Source: Erigeron canadensis
Lineage: Eukaryota; Streptophyta; Magnoliopsida; Asterales; Asteraceae
Assembly: GCF_010389155.1 (NCBI RefSeq)
Contig: NC_057763.1
Coordinates: forward strand, 33,152,645 to 33,216,644
Direction: 5' to 3'
DNA length: 64,000 bases
Positions 13,476-25,545 of the stretch are shown piece by piece; within the stretch, counting starts at the first letter, position 1; each line of letters begins with the position of its first letter. A program made the translations under genes and the position numbers. The notes under the pieces are model-generated. The model made no database searches, had not been told where the DNA came from, and saw nothing but the letters and a program-made list of their open reading frames with translations.

Positions 13476-14320
13476 GGAAGGGTTATTTAAGAACCCACAA
13501 ATAAAAAAGAACTCAAGAACCATTATGGACCATACATTTTTTCTCTTTCTCTCTCTTCAATTAAATAATAAAATTCACTAAAATCATTCAAAATGTTTAT
13601 CTCACAAACCGTAAATCGTTAGACGAAATAAAAAGCATGGGTAGTCTTAAAATTTCGTCATCTTTCATTAGAGATCCAATTCGATATATTTTTGATGACT
13701 TTTTAATTTTCGTTTTTTTCCTCTTGTACTTGTGTACCTACACATGTGTAGGATCATTGTTTTCACATGTAAATTAAAAAAAATGAACATATGTACACAA
13801 CAATGAAGGTTAAGGGCGGATTCCGTCAATCCATGGCGGAGCCATGGTGGCCAAGGGCGGAGCCCGTCAGTCCATGGCAGAGCCCGTTAGGTAGATCACC
13901 CATCACCGGTCAACTCCTATGACCTATCACCCTCTATGGCCTATCACCCTATGACCTATCACCCTCAATGATCTATCACCCCCGCTAGCTTTGGGTTATG
14001 AATATCCTTAAGGGCGAAGCCCGTTCTGAATTATAATTTTTGTTCAACCTACACATGTGTAAGTTATGTGTAAGTACAAAAAAAACCGAAAATTAAAAAG
14101 TCGTCAAAAGTATATCGAATTGTATCTCTAATGAAAAAGGACGAAAATTTTAGATTACCCATGCTTTTTGTTTCGTCTAACGATTTACGGTTTGTGAGAT
14201 AAAGCATTTTGAATGATTTGGGTTGATTTTATTATTTAATTGAAGAGAGAAAAAAATGTGTGGTCAAAAATGTTTCTTGAGTTCTTTTATTTTTATGAGT
14301 TCTCAAAATAACTCACCCTT
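13476..14320. mobile_element. foldback element with about 280-bp inverted arms
   Basis: The left arm (about 13476-13755) and right arm (about 14040-14320) are near-perfect inverted copies. The outermost sequence GGGTTATTTAAGAACCC matches, imperfectly, the reverse complement of the right end. Both arms carry the landmark TCACAAACCGTAAATCGTTAG and end near ACACATGTGTAGG. The roughly 280-bp centre is richer in G+C, with repeated GGCGGAGCC and CTATCACC units. The left end follows a (TA)n tract, so a TA target is possible. No reading frame of note is present, so it is non-autonomous. It directly abuts a Helitron-like element at 14322. Confidence 0.75.
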
Positions 14321-14321
14321 A

Positions 14322-14789
14322 TCTATACTATATTATAAAGCAGATTTCTCCTAGATTTTCAACATTGAACTTGAAATTTTCAATATTGATTTTAAGTACT
14401 TCTCCATAATGCCCCTCCTATCTATTCCATATTTATCTAAAATAACTATAATACTCTTTCTCTCTCTTCAAATCTCAACCAATCATATTTTTTCTCTCTC
14501 CTCCACAAATCATTTATTCTTCCAATTCATTCAAAATCTGTTATCTCAAAAACCGTACATCGATAAATTATAAAAATTGTATGGGTGTTCTTAAAATTTC
14601 ATGCTCTTTCATTAAAGATGTCATTCGATATACTTTCGACAAATATTTAAATCCGAGGGCGGAGCCCGTACGGCTAAGGCATTTGACTATCATACTCTAT
14701 GACATATCAACTCCTATAACCTATCATACTCTATGACATAGGTATCACCTCACCGTCTCACCGCCGTAATGCGCGGATACTTGCTCTCG
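14322..14789 (+). mobile_element. non-autonomous Helitron-like element, copy A
   Basis: It starts TCTATACTATATTATAAAGC after an A and ends with a G+C-rich hairpin region (CACCGCCGTAATGCGCGG) followed by ...CTCTCG before a T. The TC start, subterminal 3' hairpin and A/T insertion context fit Helitrons, although the last bases are CTCG rather than the usual CTAG or CTRR. Copy B (21751-22142, minus) and copy C (43779-44193) share this organisation. No helicase gene is present. Confidence 0.65.
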
Positions 14790-15061
14790 TATACATAAAT
14801 ATAAAAGTTGTGTATTTAAAATCAAAATTTTAAAATAAATGGGCTTATTTAATGAGCTCAGGCCTGTGGTGATTATCAAAAATAGTCCAACAGTAAGGCG
14901 GTGAATAAATAAAAATAGTATAAATTATTAAAAATATATAAATCTTGGTGTAATTAATTGATTACAACTCTGTTCATATCCATTCAGTGTTGGGGTTTTG
15001 ATATCCGATAAATTCAATCAAATTACAAAAATTGCGGTTGCTGAGTAATTCGGGTCAAGAA
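14790..15061. promoter_or_regulatory. 5' flank of the Yippee-like gene
   Basis: These 270 bases separate the Helitron-like element from the start codon at 15062, so the promoter and 5' UTR of the gene must lie here and partly within element-derived DNA. No single clear TATA box could be chosen. Confidence 0.35.
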
Positions 15062-18000
15062 ATGGGACGGGTATATGTAGTGGAGCTAGAAGGAAGGGCA
15101 TACAAATGCAAATTTTGCAAAACAAATTTAGCTCTTGCTGAAAATGTTGTTTCCCGGGTAATTTTATATATACTTTAATCTGTTACGGAGTATATTTTTT
15201 TTTAGCTTTTATTGTTATACGGTTTGTATGATAATTTGAGGTAGAATGATAGAAATTTGCTTATGATTAATTTAGTGGGCCTTGTGATATTTCATTTCAA
15301 TCTTGACATGTTATAAACTACTTTGAGGTGAAAGTTTGTTGGTTCCAGAAGGGAACACTTTGCGAATATTTTCATCTTTTTTGTTTATTTATTTTGTTTT
15401 TATAATTAATATGAGAGGACATTTTGTGAGAATGGCCGTTGAGTGAGAGTGAACATTTTGTGTAATGGGGCGTCAAGTTCAAGAATTTGCATTCCGTATA
15501 TTGTAATTGGAGTCGGGCGGGGGTGTAGGTTGGTTAGTGTCGACGGTTATCAAAGTTTTGTTTTGTGGATTGTGTTATGTGTGTGGTGATGTATCATATG
15601 CACACATCAAGTCGACAAAATTTAATAGATCCACACGAGACTAGAACCTGCAACCAATATTTAGTAGACCCAGGGGCCAGGGAGAAGTAATTTGGCTCAT
15701 TCACATCTAGATAATAATGTTTAGAATCCATATTATGCAATAGGATATTGCTTTTGGTACTGGTTGATGAGCCACCTCACATACACCCAGGCTAAAGAGT
15801 CTTTTGTAAATTCTTATATCTTTTATAAATGCTTAGAAAAACAGGTGCACATTTGTATGTTTAGAATGCCACAGTTTTAGCTATCGTTTACTTGTACGGA
15901 TTTGTGTGTGTGTGTGCGCATCTGTTGTCGTAATTATACGTAAGTTGTTGAGTTTATGTGTCCATGTGCTATGTTCCTACCCTCCTTATGTTTATTTATG
16001 TTTTTACCCAATTCTTACGCTGTGGTTGGCAACCCTATAATGAACAGAGTGAAAAGTATGGGCATATGGTGACTGTGTTTCAATTTCATTAAATTTGAGT
16101 AATAGATACTTCAGTATTTTTTGAGTAGTTAAACCAGAAAAATGTAAGGAGCTAAAGTAACTAAACATTTTGATTAAGAGTAGCTTTCTCCTTTTACAAC
16201 ATGTTAATCTTTTTGAAGTTTTATGTAGTTGTCGAGACTAGAAATAGTGTATCATGCTTTAGTTTTTTTTAATGCAATCAGGGCTTTCATTGCCGAAGAG
16301 GAAAGGCTTATCTGTTCAGCAATGTGTAAGTTATTCAAACTTCATTCATACACCATAATGCTTGTTTAGTATTGCTTGGATATATAGTATTAACCTTAAA
16401 TACAATTTATAGTTCTATGTCAATAACATCAAAAGACCCTATTACTGTAGTTAAAGGTGAAAGACTGAAAGCATAACTACGCAAGCACCCCTTCATAGAT
16501 ATAGATACATTACCCTTTATTCTAATACAAAAATAGTTCATAATGATAAAACAGACTAGTTTGCAGTTTCTCATTCTATTAGCTATAGGCTTGTATATTC
16601 TAATCATAAGCACCCTTTCTCTAATTTATACTCTTTTTCTAAAGAATAAGTACCCTGTTAAGTCATAAGTGTTCTTTAGTGGCGGCAAAGGCTGTGCCCA
16701 TAAAGATGTAGGCAGAGATATGGCATAGCGGATCAGAGAGATGAGAAGACTTCTTTATCTTGTGTTGAAACTTGACACAAAACCATAATCCATTAGATGA
16801 CTCTATAATCTTCTAATATCTAAGTTGAGGCCAGTTTTGTCTTGCAAAATCAAATTAGAAAGCTTAAGCTGGTTCAACTTAGTGTCCTCATGACGCATCA
16901 CACCAAAGGGCCTTTTGCAGGCAAAGGTGAGGCCCAAGAGATTGATGTGCTGGCTTTTAACTATACTGCTATACCTCATGAGAGATTGAGGCCCTGGTTT
17001 CCTTGCCTTCTGGAATGACATGTCTATTTATATGGAAAGGAAATCTTGTGAAGATCCCTTTGTTCTCTTTCTTTACTGTAAAAGTATCCAAGTATGATTT
17101 ATCTTCGTTTTATATAACATCAAATAATATATTGAGATCTTTCTTGACTGGCTGCTAAGAAAAATAGTGATAGTGATGTATAGTAATTTACACCTAGAAA
17201 ATGTGAGGGAAAATTGCACAAAGGTATCCAACTTTATTGACTTTTAAATGTTGGTATCCTACCTTGTTTTTAATTAATAAAAGGTATCCAACTTTCTAAA
17301 CCTACAAAAGCAATAATCTTTTTTTTTTTTAACATTCTTAACCACGATTTATTTTGAGCTTTTCACACACGGAGGAACCATCTTTTCTTTTTTTCAGCCA
17401 CCGCTAAGCAGTGTTGTTAAAGGCGAGCGCCTCTTGCGCCTAGGCACAAAAGGCAGGCGAGGCGCACCTCCAGCGCCTGAAACCCTAGGCTCAAGTCGAC
17501 TATGAAAAAAGGGGTCAACGACGGTAAACTGTGGTGGTCAACGATGGCCAAAATGGTCAAATGGGTCAAGATTCGACCAAATCGGGCTAGATCTAATGTT
17601 TTCCGGCCAAAATGAGTGACCATAGTCTTTTAAGAAGATAAAAAGAAGATAGTGAAAATATAAAATGGGGGGAAGGAAAAATTATGTTTTTTTTATATAT
17701 TTTTATAATTGCTAATAACTTGAAGTTTTTGGTTGAAAAGTATATATTTTTTGAATGATATTTGATTTTATAACTTACATCTGATTTTTTTTACTATTAC
17801 TTTTCACTATATATAAATATTTTATATTTATTTACTTAGTGCGCTTTTGTTTTTCCGGCCGTGCGCTTTTTTTGCGCCTCTTGCCTTCGCCCTATTTGGG
17901 GGTCTTTGCGCTTTGAGGTCGCCTTCGCTTTTGACAACTATGCCGCTAAGACACGACTAGATAAACCATCATGAAGGTGAGATGTGAGTCATACCTCTAC

Positions 18001-19063
18001 CTGAAGGTAGAAAGTCTGCTTCGAGAAAGTACACCTAGCAAATGATGTATGATTTTCTGGTTTTACGATATGTGCAAGGAGCTTATTTATATTTGAAGTA
18101 AGGGTTTATCATTATTTCAGCCAAATGATCTACAAACCTTAGTCAGTTATATAATAAAACCTCTTTGTGTTCAATACAAAAATTAATTTACTATACTAAT
18201 TAGCTCTTGTATTCTTTCTATGAAAATATTTCCATAAAACAATGAGTAATTGAACTCCGTCTTGCCACCTATTTGCAGTGGAGCTGCGAGTAGGCAAATC
18301 AGGCTTACAAACAATTAAGAGGAAGATTTATGCACTACCGATAAGACTTTTTCCTTTTGCAAATGATTGGAAGGTGCCACTAACAGTTGTAAAGGGAGAG
18401 TTGTATTTGCAGCTTCTGTGTATTAGGAAGACATTTGTACAATTTTCAGGGGTCATAATTTTGATAGATTTGCAACATTATCTTCTTTTTGTAAGACAGT
18501 TTGTCACCTTGTTCTATCGAGGTAACCATTCGAGTCACTACAGTGCTAGTATTTTGTTATTTAGGGTGAACTTCACAGCTGGACCTGTTGAGGAAAGGAT
18601 GATGCTTTCAGGATTGCATACAGTTACTGATATATATTGCGTATGCTGCGGGCAAATTGTTGGCTGGAAATATGTAAGCTCCCCCTACCCCTCTCACTGA
18701 TCAGTTTCTCTATACTTTTGTTGAATTTGTGCAAAGACTACTTATTGCTTATGTATTGTATGTTGAATATTGACTCTGAGATTAAAATGTTAGTAGAGCT
18801 TTAAAAATTTATGGGTTTTATTTGGCATGATATTCTTAAAAACAGGAGACGGCACATGAACAATCACAGAAATATAAAGAAGGCAAATTTGTTCTTGAAA
18901 GGTATGTGCTACACTGGAGCTCAGTGGTTTTTGGCTTTTAGTTTATTCAATTGTTCATTTTCTATCAACATATGTGTTGAACAGAGGAAGGATCATCGAC
19001 GGGCTTGATTCAGAGTTTTACATTGATACCCGTCCGAGTTCAAGTGATGCAGAAGAAGCCTAA
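15062..19063 (+). CDS. Yippee-like zinc-ribbon protein, 127 aa
   Basis: Five exons join in phase: 15062-15157, 16282-16325, 18565-18673, 18846-18901 and 18985-19063. The protein starts [19 protein letters not shown] and ends in SDAEEA. It carries the two Yippee zinc-binding CxxC pairs, CKFC near residues 16-19 and CVCC near residue 73, plus the family blocks [13 protein letters not shown] and [10 protein letters not shown]. Yippee proteins are small, highly conserved zinc-ribbon proteins. In animals some belong to the CTLH/GID ubiquitin ligase, but the plant roles are poorly defined. Its length matches the usual 120-130 residues and no disruption is seen. Intron 2 (2.24 kb) is enlarged by a hAT MITE at 17409-17942. 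The start is the first ATG of the conserved N-terminal block. Confidence 0.93.
17409..17942. mobile_element. hAT-type MITE in Yippee intron 2
   Basis: The flanking direct repeat CCGCTAAG occurs at 17401-17408 and 17943-17950, an 8-bp target duplication as hAT elements make. The ends CAGTGTTGTTAAAGGCGA and (reverse complement) CATAGTTGTCAAAAGCGA form an imperfect terminal inverted repeat. The subterminal regions are rich in GCGCC and GGCG motifs. No transposase is encoded, so it is non-autonomous. Confidence 0.85.
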
Positions 19064-19152
19064 TATTACTGTCATTACTATTAGTTTGTTGTAAATGTAA
19101 AGAATAAATGGTGTTGTACAATGTTTTTGTATGTTGGAATAGAAGATTAATG

Positions 19153-19356
19153 TGAGAAATAAGTTATGTTGTAGGATGTTCTTGAATATGATAGCAGATC
19201 ATGCAATATTAATGTGATGTATTCTTTCACTCTCGGGTGTAGCAAGAAGTACAATGAGAAATAAGTTATGTTGTAGGATGTTCTTGAATATGATAGCAGA
19301 TCATGCAATATTAATGTGATGTATTCTTTCACTCTCGGGTGTAGCAAGAAGTACAA
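19153..19356 (+). repeat. perfect tandem duplication of a 102-bp unit
   Basis: Two units, 19153-19254 and 19255-19356, start TGAGAAATAAGTTATG and end GCAAGAAGTACAA, and look identical throughout. They lie 90 bp after the Yippee stop codon, probably in or just beyond its 3' UTR. The identity points to a recent duplication. Confidence 0.92.
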
Positions 19357-19750
19357 TCAAAGAAGTAAATTAGTTCGGAATTAAACATGTTAATCAGACA
19401 AATGTACTTCGGAATCAAACAAATGTTTATTTTACTCGGAAGGCACATAAAGGTTGAAGTACATACTTAAGGCTTGTTCGGCGTATTGGTGGTGCAAGAT
19501 TTTAGGTTGAGATGCTTACAGTCATGATAAACAAGTTCGAAGAACCTGATTAGACGTTTTATCTAAGGCTACATGGCTTCAAAACTATGGCTGGATATGC
19601 TTACCGAAGAATTTCTAGTCTTATTCTTCCGACACCAACGTCTACCTTTGATCCTTCATCACTATTAAATTTGTTATCCTCGACTATTTACGTATGCACT
19701 CACCCTTGAAATTTGTAGCTGGAAGTAATGAGAACTAGTTGACTTATCTT
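19357..19750. other. intergenic, nothing recognised
   Basis: No exon, element end or RNA gene was identified between the tandem duplication and the MITE at 19751. Confidence 0.5.
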
Positions 19751-20425
19751 CAGGGACGGAGACAAAAATTTTTTTGTGAGGGGGCAAATTTAAAAGTCTT
19801 TTATTATATTTATTAGAGTTATCTTTGGGTGGAAAAGTTAACTCTCACCGGAGAATTAAAAAAAATGGACCCTTAAAATAATTTCGTCTGACTGTCAGTT
19901 ATGAGAACATCTATCTTTAACTTGAACATTGGTCTTTGCAATTTTAGGGCATGTGATAACGGAGTAGTTACGTTATATTAAACAACATAAATAAGTACAT
20001 CAAAATCAATAATTTACAATTTAGCCTCTACATAAATTTTGACCTGACTATTATAATTACTATTATATAATAACTTGAAAAATAAAATAACATTTTCACA
20101 TACAACTATACTATTTATCAATATATGATACAATTACCCAAACAAATAAAACACTTTCTTTAACTTCGTTAAAAATCAAAATAACTGGAGATTTTTACTT
20201 TACCAATAGAAGATTTTATGTCAAAACTAATGCTTCTAACATAAGTAACATACTTTCAAGGAAGAGGCTTATGGCAACGATAATGACATTTGTATGTATA
20301 ATGTATTTTCTCTTTATTATTATTATTTAAAAACAAAACTACAAATATATCTCAAAAAAATTACATTGTACCAAAATTGGAATTGGGGCAGTTGCCCACA
20401 CTGCCCCATTGTAGAACCGTCCCTG
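19751..20425. mobile_element. hAT-like MITE with CAGGGACGG ends
   Basis: The element begins CAGGGACGGAGAC and ends with the reverse complement of CAGGGACGGTTC. Subterminal G-runs (GAGGGGGCAAAT on the left, GGGGCAGT...GCCCC on the right) are also mirrored. The flanks share TATCTT but not a clean 8-bp duplication, so the boundary or one flank has changed. The interior is AT-rich without an open frame. Confidence 0.7.
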
Positions 20426-21750
20426 CTATCTTAGAAAAAAGAGGTTCATCATGAATGACAAATAGTTTTATACGAGTATATTTTTTCTCATGCTATGCAA
20501 GTATATTATATGACAAAAGGAGCATCCGAACATCCAATCTAGGGAACCAAGGTTTCATTATGCAACTTGGTTGATTTTCGAGATGTCGACATTCAAAAGA
20601 ATCCAAAGTTGTATTTAAAGTAAGTAGAAAGCCGATTGATTTTGAAATTATTTCGATGAAGGTGGTTCATTTTGTTGGATCAACGTCAGGCAAGACTATT
20701 AGATGAGTTTGGTTTACCCCTTACGTGATGAGCCTACAGACTTAAAAACCAATCTTCTTCTTTCAAAAGTAATATCAAAGTTGCATATCGTTAAATAGTA
20801 TAGGGACTATTTTATTAAATGGAAATTAATACTCCGTAGTCGGTACATAGTTGTAAACTACTTAATAGAAAGAAACATTCTAATGGAATAAATAAAATAT
20901 ATTTGTTGCTAATTCCATTCCTTAAAAAAACGGTTTCTTTATTATTATTTTTTTTTTTCCCGTTTCATTCTTACATTGAAAGAGATTTCCAGATTTGCCA
21001 TCCATATATAACATAGTTACATAATACACTTTGGGCTATTTTTGTCATTGGCATAACAATATCATTTCATTCACAATCTATTCAAATATACCAACAACAT
21101 GCATTAGACTAAACGGAGTGGGGCGTATCTCCCCCACTTTTCACCCTTTTTCTTGCCATCAACACCATCCCTCTTGTCATTTACGTACCCAAACACCTCC
21201 AGGCAGAATATTTCTCTTGCCCAAAAACTTCTTTGACCAAGCCTTATTTTCCGGTCCCCACCCCTCCAACGCCCCTTTCCCGCCCCCTACACCATTCCCC
21301 CCTTTTCCTACCAAAATCTTCTTGCTACATGGCGGATATCCCCCCTCTCCATCTTGCCCCACTCCTTTTAGCCTTAATAGTTTATTACATTTCAATATGA
21401 CTACCAAACATAACAATGGGAGTTATCATGTTCATTTCATTACTTTGTCTATTTCGTTCAATTTTTATTCTAAGCAAGCCACCAAACTTTAAACACGCCA
21501 ATATATTAAATGAGCGAGTATTAATGAGTTTAAACATTAAAAGTTATGGATTCAATATTGGTTATGAACAAAATGCTTCACGGATTAAAAATAAAAGCTT
21601 CTTTGAAAATATTCGAAATTTTTTTAGAAAAAGATGTGTATATAAAACAACAATGATATTCAACCCAAACATATCGTTAAAAAATATACTATGAGTTATA
21701 TGTGTTTAATATAGTTTGAAATCTTGAAAATATTATTTGTTTTATAAATA
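20426..21750. other. intergenic, C-rich patch, no gene
   Basis: At 21116-21370 the plus strand is unusually pyrimidine-rich with many CCCC runs, which keeps frames open on both strands (21031-21492 plus, 21177-21416 minus). Their translations are compositionally biased and resemble no family, so I do not call genes. Confidence 0.5.
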
Positions 21751-22142
21751 CGAGAGTAAGTACTCGTGTGTTGCGGCGGTGAGATGGTGGGGTGATAGGT
21801 CATAAAGTGTGATAGCTAAATACCTTAACCGTACGGGTTCCGTCCTCAAATTTAAAAATTCATCGAAAATATATCGAATGACATCTCTAATGAAAGAGCA
21901 TGAAATTTTAAGAACACCCATATAATTTTTATAATTTATCGATGAACGGTTTGTGAGCTAAAAGATTTTGAATGAATTGGAAAAAATAAATGATTTATGG
22001 AGGAGTGAGAAAAAATTTGATTGGTTGAGATTTGAGGAGTGAGAAAGGATGTTGGGAAATATAGACTTGATAAAAGGAACATCTTGAGAAAGTAAATGTT
22101 GAAACTTAAAATGTTGATTTTTGTTTTATAATATTGTATAGA
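21751..22142 (-). mobile_element. non-autonomous Helitron-like element, copy B
   Basis: On the minus strand it starts TCTATACAATATTATAAAAC after an A and ends with CTCACCGCCGCAAC, a short spacer and CTCTCG before a T. This is the same architecture as copy A at 14322-14789. It also carries the internal landmarks TTATCGA...CGGTTT and ATTCGATATA in the same order. It is shorter than copy A by about 75 bp. Confidence 0.68.
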
Positions 22143-22753
22143 TAACTCTTATTATTATATTGTTACAATATCTACTTAATAAATTGATTCTTTAGAATCA
22201 AATTCTTACATTTATCAAAATAATATTATTTAACATGTATTTTTATGTGTACTTATACACTTAAAAAATATCAATAACTAAATTCTCATATTTTAAATCA
22301 ATAATATCAAATTAAATTTCTATGTTTTTTATTTAATTATATTTTGGCTAATAATAATATGTTAACTTATTTTCTGATTTATTTTAATAAACACAAAATT
22401 AGTAAATAAATACAAATTTATACAAAACCATAAAGAGACGAAAAATATATATATATAGTCAAATACGTACTTTTATTTGTATTTTGTACAGGTAAATAAT
22501 TGTTTTATATTTTTATTTTTAGTTTGAAGAAAATAAAAAGAATCGTATATATATTGGTAGATACACTTTTTCTCCGGTCCTCTTCCTTTTAACCCCAAAT
22601 CCAATCGGGTGATTTTGTTTGGTGGCTTTTCTAAACAGTTTCATTCGTATTTGACAAAACCAAATTACTCATAGCATCCTATATCTATATCTATCTTGTT
22701 TCTTGTTTTTTTGTTTTGTTTTAATTACAGGTGGTAAATTTTACGAACCTTCA
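22143..22753. promoter_or_regulatory. AT-rich flank and probable 5' UTR of the RS-rich gene
   Basis: No gene is visible. TTAATTACAG at 22721-22730, just upstream of the start codon, looks like a splice acceptor, so the gene may have a 5' UTR intron. A TA microsatellite lies near 22446-22456. Confidence 0.35.
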
Positions 22754-25545
22754 ATGGGGCGCAGTGGTGGTTCTTTATCCAAAAGAAAACATTCAAAGAA
22801 AAAAAGTCTCAAGATTTCCACTGAGGTTTGTCTAGCAAAGGTTTTTAATTTCTTGTTTGATATTGTTAAATTAAATTGTTATCATGGTTATAGTTAATTT
22901 AATGTTTTTTATTATAATTCTTGACTGATTTTTGAATTGTTACTCAATGTTAGTGTGAGATATTGATTAATTTAGGATCAATTTTTGACTATCTACATAC
23001 CAAATCCCCATATCATTGTTGTAATGTGAAAAAGATTAAAACTTTAGTTGAAATATCGCCCGAGGAGCAAAATCGGTAAACTTTTAGTCTTTTTATAATG
23101 AAATTTTAGTTGAACAACCATCACCGAGGTAGCCTAGTGGCCAGAAGGCGTTATGTTCTTACAATAGTCAATAGGTCTCTTGGTTCGGAGCTCACTAGGT
23201 AATATCTTGGATGCTAGGGAAACGTTTAGAAATGGCCTCAGGAATAACCTAGTTAGGCCGTATACATCTGCGTTAGAATAGTTGAAAGATGACATCTTTA
23301 TTGTTAGTATTGAATTGAAATAGTATAATTTGCACTTAGAAAATTGTTTTCCTCTTAAAGATGCTTATGATGGTTGACAATGTACTTAGGTTGGTCGTAA
23401 AAAGAAAAGTAGAGGAACTAAATCGAAGAAGCTTCGTCGTCATGACGATTCTTTTTCTTCATATTCGGATGATGAATCATCTAGTTCATCAATGTTTTCA
23501 TCTTCGGGTTCTGAGGGAGAGTATGATAAAAGTAAGAGTAAAAGATCTCGTTCTCGTGTACGGAGTGAAGTAAAGGGTGGTAAGAAACGGTCTAGACGAA
23601 GGTCTTTGAGTGAAGATAGTAGTAGTGATTCTTCTCCTGTGAAGAAAAGAAAAAGGCTTACGAGAAAGAAAAGTAAAAAGATTAAGAAGAAGAGGAAATT
23701 GAGAAGAGATGCTTATATTAGTTCTGTAAGTAGTGATTCTGAAAGTTGCTCAACTTGTAAAGATGATGGAGATAGTACTAGTGATGAAGAGGGATCACAT
23801 AGGAGATCAAGGGGTAGGTCTCGAGAAAAGAAGGGTCATAGAGGTTCAATCAAGGGTAAAACAGGAAATAGGAAGAATAGAAGTAGGACTAGGAGTTCTT
23901 CACTGGGCAATAGTTATGATGATGAAATCATTGAGAATGTGACGGTGGAAAACAACTCGAGAAGATTAAAATCGGTTATTACTGTTGCAAATCTAGAAAA
24001 TGAAGAGGGGGATAATATGAGAAAGGATGAGTTTAAAGAAGAGATTGTGTATGATTATGATGATTATCCATCTAGTAAAAGCAATGATAGTAATGAATTA
24101 GTTGATCGCTCTAATGTTTCACCTGAGAAAGGAAGGACACTTACAAGTGTGATTGGTGAGAACACTGCTTCTAGTCTTAATGATAGTAAGGAAAAAGAGA
24201 AAAATTCTTCAGTTAATGTTGAATCAGAAGTTGATAATATGGAGGCAATATTGAGACAGAAAGCTTTAGAAAACCTAAGTAGATTTCGTGGGATTAAACC
24301 CAAAACAGTAGTACTTCCTGTTGAAGATAAACAAAAAAGTGTTCAGACTGGTGTTAAGCAGTCGACAAGTGCAAGTCTTGACCTTGGTAAAAGTCAAAGG
24401 ATATTGCCTGCTCCTGATCAGGAGCAAAACATGACACCTGTGTCACCACCAGTAATTCAGAGGAGTAGGTTTACATGGAGGAGAGATCCCTCTATAACCA
24501 CAGGGAAAGAGGAAAAGGTTGCAACTGGCAGTGAGTCAAACCCTATTGGATCATTGCCTGCTGCACCGAAATTACAGAGTGTAAATTTATCTTCCACTAG
24601 CAGAGTTCTAAAACAGATTGTGAATGAGGAAAAGGCTGCAACATACAGTCAATCACACTCTAGTGGGTCACTTTCATCTTCATCGAAGTTACAGAATGCA
24701 GATTTATCTTACAATAAAAAAGTAGAACATAAGATTGTGAATGAGGAAAAGGCTGCAACTTACAGTCGATCGCACTCTAGTGGATCACTGCGAGCTGCAC
24801 CTAAATTAGAGAGTGCAGGTTTATCTTCTAAAAAATTAGAAAGTAACATTGTGAACGAGGAAAAGGCTACAACTTACAGTCGATCACATTCTAGCGGATC
24901 ACTGCCAGCTGCACCAAGGTTACAGTCTGTAGGTTTATCTTCAACCACCCGAGAAGACAATAAGATCGTGAACGAGTCATCAAAAACTATAGCTGATACT
25001 AATAACAGTAGTGGGGGTACAGGAACTAATGTTGACCAAAAGTCAACTACTGCTCTTGAAAAACCCTCTTCTGCTTCTTCTACCAAAGAGGGGACGTCAA
25101 AGGAGCAGCAAAATGAAACCAACGACAACTCACAGTTTGAGAAGAAGACAATGTCTGTGATGAGGGGTGGTGAAATGGTGCAGGTAAGTATTAATTGCTT
25201 GGTCTACTTATAGTTTAAAGACACTATTGTTGAAAATAAAATAAGCTTTTTGACACTTTGTGGCTTTGTGCAATCATTCTGGTAAATTTTAGGCATAAAA
25301 AATTTTCAGCAGCAAATATTCACCATGCATGTTGTAGAATATTACTGTTATATAGTACAAACTACTTTGGGTAGGATTTGACTGCCTGATAAGAAATCTG
25401 TATACTTGTTGCTGTTTATCTACTTCTCCATTTGATGTAATGATTTGATTAGTCAAGTTTGTTTGATGTTTGATATCAGGTAAGCTACAAGGTTTACATC
25501 CCAACCAGAGCTCCTGCATTGGCTAGGAGGAAGCTAAAGCGGTGA
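22754..25545 (+). CDS. nuclear Arg/Ser/Lys-rich protein, 643 aa, function unknown
   Basis: Three exons join in phase: 22754-22825, 23390-25183 and 25480-25545. Residues 1-210 are dominated by Lys/Arg/Ser/Asp/Glu (KRSRSRVRSE, RRSRGRSREKK), like SR-related splicing proteins and other disordered nuclear proteins. A short ordered-looking helix (EAILRQKALENLSRFRG, about residues 309-325) and the C-terminus (MRGGEMVQVSYKVYIP...ARRKLKR) look conserved, and several basic clusters could act as nuclear signals. Residues about 398-560 contain five imperfect 38-40-residue repeats built on IVNEEKAATYSRSHSSGSL. No catalytic domain is seen. A nuclear RNA-processing role is only a guess from composition. Intron 1 holds a SINE-like sequence. 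Confidence 0.85.
23123..23300 (+). repeat. tRNA-derived SINE-like sequence in an intron
   Basis: Box A (TAGCCTAGTGG, about 23134) and box B (GGTTCGGAGCT, about 23180) have the spacing and motifs of an RNA polymerase III promoter. They are followed by a tRNA-unrelated body. No clear target duplication was found, so the ends are approximate. It lies within intron 1 of the RS-rich gene. Confidence 0.55.
24519..24980 (+). repeat. five imperfect in-frame repeats of about 117 bp
   Basis: Within the RS-rich coding exon, units of about 114-120 bp are repeated. The three central copies share GTGAATGAGGAAAAGGCTGC and CACTCTAGTGG closely, while the first and last copies are more diverged. The unit is a multiple of three bases, so the protein frame is kept. 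Confidence 0.85.

Noticed and set aside
16803..17021. Minus-strand frame in Yippee intron 2
   Set aside because: Short, without recognisable domain or splice partners; treated as chance.
18278..18700. 140-codon plus-strand open frame
   Set aside because: It only overlaps Yippee exon 3 in its last third; the upstream part is intron read-through with no family features.
21031..21492. Overlapping open frames on both strands
   Set aside because: They result from a pyrimidine-rich patch without stops; the translations are compositionally biased and match no known protein type.
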